A DNA stretch of 8,694 nucleotides from CALROG01 sp943369755 (GTDB taxonomy: Bacteria; Pseudomonadota; Gammaproteobacteria; Burkholderiales; Burkholderiaceae_C). A program made the translations under genes and the position numbers. Shown here one piece after another: positions 6,831 to 8,694 of this stretch. How positions within the stretch are numbered: position 1 is the first letter of the stretch; every line of letters starts with the position of its first letter. The notes under the pieces are model-generated. The model saw nothing but the letters and a program-made list of their open reading frames with translations. It did no database searches and was not told the origin of the DNA. The stretch is taken from positions 1 through 8,694 of the forward strand of contig CALROG020000057.1 in the NCBI GenBank assembly GCA_943369755.1, read 5' to 3'.

Positions 6831-7673
6831 ATGACCAATTCAGAAGAAGATGTGGTGTCCGATTTCGTGGCCAATTTGCGTTTTGCGGCCAGTCACCAGG
6901 TCTCTATCAGCGAGGTGTGTAGACGCCTTGGGATTAACCGCCCGCAATTCATGAAATACCTGTCGGGCACAAGCCACCCTTCCCGGCACAACTTGAGGCG
7001 CATTTGCGACCATTTCGGAGTTGATGAATTCGAAATGCTGATGCCTCACGAGCAGTTTCGGGGAATTCTTCGCTTGAGGCCCAGCAAAGACAATGAAATG
7101 CCTAACCTGCCCTGGCCTATGCGTGACTTGCTTCAGTTGGCACAGCGCCAGCGTGCCGAACTCAGTCGCTTGGTGGGTTGGTACTACGTGCACTACCACT
7201 CATCATCGCGTCCAGGTCTGGTTTTGCGGTCCCTGATGACTATTCACCATTGGCGCGACTACACCTGCTATCGACGTCTAGAGCGGCTCAGCGTGCGAGA
7301 AGAGCAGCAGCGCCCTGATGTTTACAAGTACTCAGGTGTCATCATCATGCTGGGAAACCGCATACATCTTATGGATCAAGAAACGGTGACAGCCAGTGAG
7401 TTGAGTCACACCATCTTGTATCCAAGTTATCGAAATCGCGTTCAGTTACTTACCGGAATGACAATGGGGGTTTCGGGTGCTGACACCCACCATACGTTTG
7501 CCTCACCAGTATTAATTGAGTCATTGGGGCGGGACATAAGCCCACGCAGGGCCTTGCGGCGCTGTGGATTGTTTGCACCTGACAGCCCGGAGCTTTCAAC
7601 GCCCACCCGTCGGTACCTCGCCCAAGTGCATGAGCCCACACGACCCTGGCAGCTTCAAGCCCATCCGATTTAG
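6831..7673 (+). CDS. XRE/Cro-type helix-turn-helix regulator with unrecognised C-terminal domain
   Basis: A 280-residue protein. Residues about 8-66 form a Cro/CI-like DNA-binding domain: the recognition unit is V-S-I-S-E-V-C-R-R-L-G-I-N-R-P-Q-F at 24-40, followed by K-Y-L-S-G-T and the closing helix R-R-I-C-D-H-F-G-V. The remaining 200 residues (about 75-280) match nothing I can name. This part has a Trp/Tyr/His-rich stretch around 117-148 and alternating hydrophobic segments around 168-215, so it may be a ligand-sensing domain. It is divergent from the peptide-type operon with 130 bp between, the usual place of a local repressor or activator, and very likely controls that operon; the ligand may be the imported compound. 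The ATG at 6831 lacks a strong Shine-Dalgarno; an upstream ATG at 6797 is out of frame. Base composition looks lower in GC than the lpdA sequence. DNA binding is well supported; target and ligand are inferred. Confidence 0.8.
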   Translation: MTNSEEDVVSDFVANLRFAASHQVSISEVCRRLGINRPQFMKYLSGTSHPSRHNLRRICDHFGVDEFEMLMPHEQFRGILRLRPSKDNEMPNLPWPMRDLLQLAQRQRAELSRLVGWYYVHYHSSSRPGLVLRSLMTIHHWRDYTCYRRLERLSVREEQQRPDVYKYSGVIIMLGNRIHLMDQETVTASELSHTILYPSYRNRVQLLTGMTMGVSGADTHHTFASPVLIESLGRDISPRRALRRCGLFAPDSPELSTPTRRYLAQVHEPTRPWQLQAHPI

Positions 7674-7792
7674 CAGTGTTGTGGCGCAGTAGCCCGCCAC
7701 TGCTGAGGCACGGTATCTGCACTGCGAGGGCTGTCTCCTGGAATGCGTCTTCCAGCACCATCGGGAAGAGCCGCGACGAATTTGGATTGCAA
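7674..7792 (+). other. Non-coding stretch with a stem-loop after the regulator
   Basis: Between the regulator stop and the first recognisable lipoyl-domain codon I see no gene. Directly after the stop, AGCAGTG (7672-7678) can pair with CACTGCT (7698-7704), and alternatively GTGGCG (7681-7686) with CGCCAC (7695-7700). There is no T tract, so it would not be a classical terminator. The open frame that runs into the lpdA remnant begins here with sequence that does not resemble the family N-terminus, so the original lpdA start and promoter are missing. Confidence 0.4.
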
Positions 7793-7937
7793 GGCGACTT
7801 CGCCGATGCCACCGTCATCGAACTGACGGTCATGGTGGGCGACACCATACGCGCCGAGCAGAGACTGATCACCTTGGAGAGCGACAAAGTCAAGGAAGGC
7901 GCCGTGGCGTTGACGCTGGAAGCTGCAGGCACTGTTG

Positions 7938-8010
7938 CAAATGATGTTTTAGAGCAAAAAGCAGGCTGTAGCCGCTATAAACAGTTTGCAAGAAGCTATT
8001 GAAACAATAG
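7938..8010 (-). repeat. Probable Comamonadaceae short dispersed (REP-like) repeat inside the lpdA remnant
   Basis: This AT-richer stretch interrupts lpdA between the lipoyl domain and the flavin domain and brings a stop (TGA at 8000-8002) into the lipoyl frame. Read on the minus strand it contains ATAGCTTCTTGC, then GCGGCTACAGCCTG, then a T-rich end. I recall the general pattern ATAGCTGCTTGC...AGCGCTACAGCC...TTTT as a frequent intergenic repeat in Acidovorax/Rhodoferax-type genomes. It ends in a perfect inverted repeat, CTATTG-AAA-CAATAG at 7996-8010. The palindrome is seen directly; family membership rests on memory and needs a search. Confidence 0.5.
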
Positions 8011-8563
8011 AAGTTTCTACGCCTGTTGTGGCGCCAGCCGGGGCCAGCTACGCCGGTGCGGTCGACCTGGACTGCGACCTGCTGGTACTGGGTGGTGGTT
8101 CTGGCGGCTACAGCGCTGCGTTCCGCGCAGCGGAATTGGGGCTCAAAGTCATCCTGGTGGAACGCTGCGCCCAGCTGGGCGGCGGCATCATCGGCCTGGA
8201 AATGGGCACCGTCTACAGCACGCTGCGCGCTTGCATGGATGTGGTGGAAATGCTGGACGGCCTGATGCAGGGTGCCGCCCGCGACCTGGTCAAGATCTGG
8301 CAAAAGATGAACGCCAAGCGCTTCGACAACATCATGCACAAGACCAAGACTGTGTCCGCACGCCCAATGGCAAGAAGATCGCCGCAGAGAAGGCTGGCGT
8401 GGCCGTCACAGACCGCGGCTTCATCAACGTAGACATTCAAATGCGCACCAACGTGCCGCACATCTTTGCCATCGGCGACATCGTGGGCCAGCCCATGCTG
8501 GCGCACAAGGCGGTGCACGAGGCCCATGTGGCCGCTGAAGTGATCGCCGGCGAACTGCAAGGC

Positions 8564-8694
8564 AACAAGGAACTGGCATCCGCCGCCTTCAATGCCCGCG
8601 TGATTCCCAGCGTGGCCTACACCGACCCCGAAGTGGCGTGGGTTGGCCTGACCGAAGATCAGGCGAAGGCACAGGGCATCAAGGTCAAGAAGGG
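8564..8694 (+). repeat. Right copy of exact 131-bp terminal direct repeat
   Basis: Identical to bases 1-131, same orientation, in the lpdA frame used from 8357. It lets the right edge of the window be joined to the left edge with no loss of reading frame, so the lpdA remnant continues for a further 100 codons past the repeat to the stop at 430-432. Confidence 0.97.

Larger units (their letters stand above)
7793..8694 (+). pseudogene. lpdA: Dihydrolipoyl dehydrogenase pseudogene (lipoyl-domain fusion type) with multiple deletions
   Basis: Three lpdA pieces lie in order but in different frames. Piece 1 (about 7793-7930) is the N-terminal lipoyl domain from G-D-F-A-D-A-T to L-E-A-A-G. It has no proper start, and the S-D-K lysine is joined straight to V-K-E-G, so the second half of the lipoyl fold is gone. 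Piece 2 (about 8061-8356) is the FAD-binding start (L-G-G-G-S-G-G-Y, a GxGxxG motif). At 8176-8183 its L-G-G is fused to G-I-I-G-L-E-M-G of the NAD domain, deleting the C-x4-C redox disulphide and most of the FAD domain; substitutions such as V-E-R-C-A-Q suggest lost constraint. Piece 3 (8357 onward) resumes at R-T-P-N-G-K-K in another frame after a further deletion and runs intact into A-I-G-D-I-V-G-Q-P and the window edge. It cannot make an active enzyme. By the terminal repeat, piece 3 continues in frame at base 1. Confidence 0.9.

Noticed and set aside
7450..7932. Open frame of 160 residues on the minus strand
   Set aside because: It overlaps the 3' end of the regulator and the lipoyl fragment antisense, resembles no family and is a composition shadow.
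7676..8002. A 108-residue small protein with a lipoyl-like segment as a free-standing carrier gene
   Set aside because: Only half the lipoyl fold remains, the lysine lost its normal context, the first 39 residues resemble nothing and it is followed by the rest of lpdA; a remnant explains it better.
7986..8432. A 148-residue flavoprotein read from TTG 7986
   Set aside because: It lacks the redox cysteines and most of the FAD domain and ends in frameshifted sequence; it is the middle piece of the lpdA pseudogene.
1..8694. Small plasmid or phage genome with direct terminal repeats
   Set aside because: No replication, partition, mobilisation, capsid or terminase gene is present, and the repeat lies inside a housekeeping gene.
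1..8694. CRISPR array, tRNA or rRNA genes, insertion sequence
   Set aside because: No regularly spaced repeats, no cloverleaf-like or rRNA-like sequence and no transposase or terminal inverted repeats were seen.

Overview
The window looks like accessory chromosomal DNA of a betaproteobacterium, most likely Burkholderiales/Comamonadaceae. The dihydrolipoyl dehydrogenase (Lpd) sequence has the lipoyl-domain fusion usual in that group. A short dispersed repeat I remember from Comamonadaceae genomes also appears to be present. The taxonomic call is from memory of the families, not from a search.

Layout: (1) 1-432 (+) is the 3' part of an lpdA gene, ending at a clear rho-independent terminator (458-488). 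(2) 530-6700 (-) is a compact five-gene operon. Read 5'->3' on the minus strand it runs: periplasmic substrate-binding protein (6700-5114), two Dpp/Opp-type permeases (5018-4050 and 4040-3213), a fused two-domain transport ATPase (3206-1542) and a type II-fold asparaginase-like protein (1534-530). The last four genes are only 6-9 nt apart. (3) 6701-6830 is the divergent control region. (4) 6831-7673 (+) is an XRE/Cro-type regulator with an unrecognised C-terminal domain. (5) 7674-7792 is non-coding. (6) 7793-8694 (+) is a badly deleted lpdA pseudogene.

The first 131 bases are repeated exactly as the last 131 bases, inside lpdA and in the same frame. The contig therefore closes into an 8,563-bp circle, and the pseudogene at the right edge reads straight into the 3' part at the left edge. 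No replication, mobilisation, integrase or transposase gene is present. A chromosomal X-cargo-X arrangement (cargo flanked by two lpdA copies), an excised circle or an assembly-graph loop is more likely than a true plasmid.

The operon reads as an importer for a dipeptide or other small peptide-like compound, coupled to intracellular amide hydrolysis. This loosely parallels iaaA-gsiABCD of E. coli but uses an unrelated hydrolase fold. Several genes show damage or divergence. The binding protein has an ochre stop at codon 36, just after its signal peptide. The asparaginase has V-G-T-N-T where the family has H-G-T-D-T. The lpdA copy has lost its lipoyl context, its redox-active cysteines and its reading frame through deletions, two of which fall at short direct repeats. 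I see a decaying transport/catabolic locus beside a duplicated lpdA, not a clearly new defence or mobile system.
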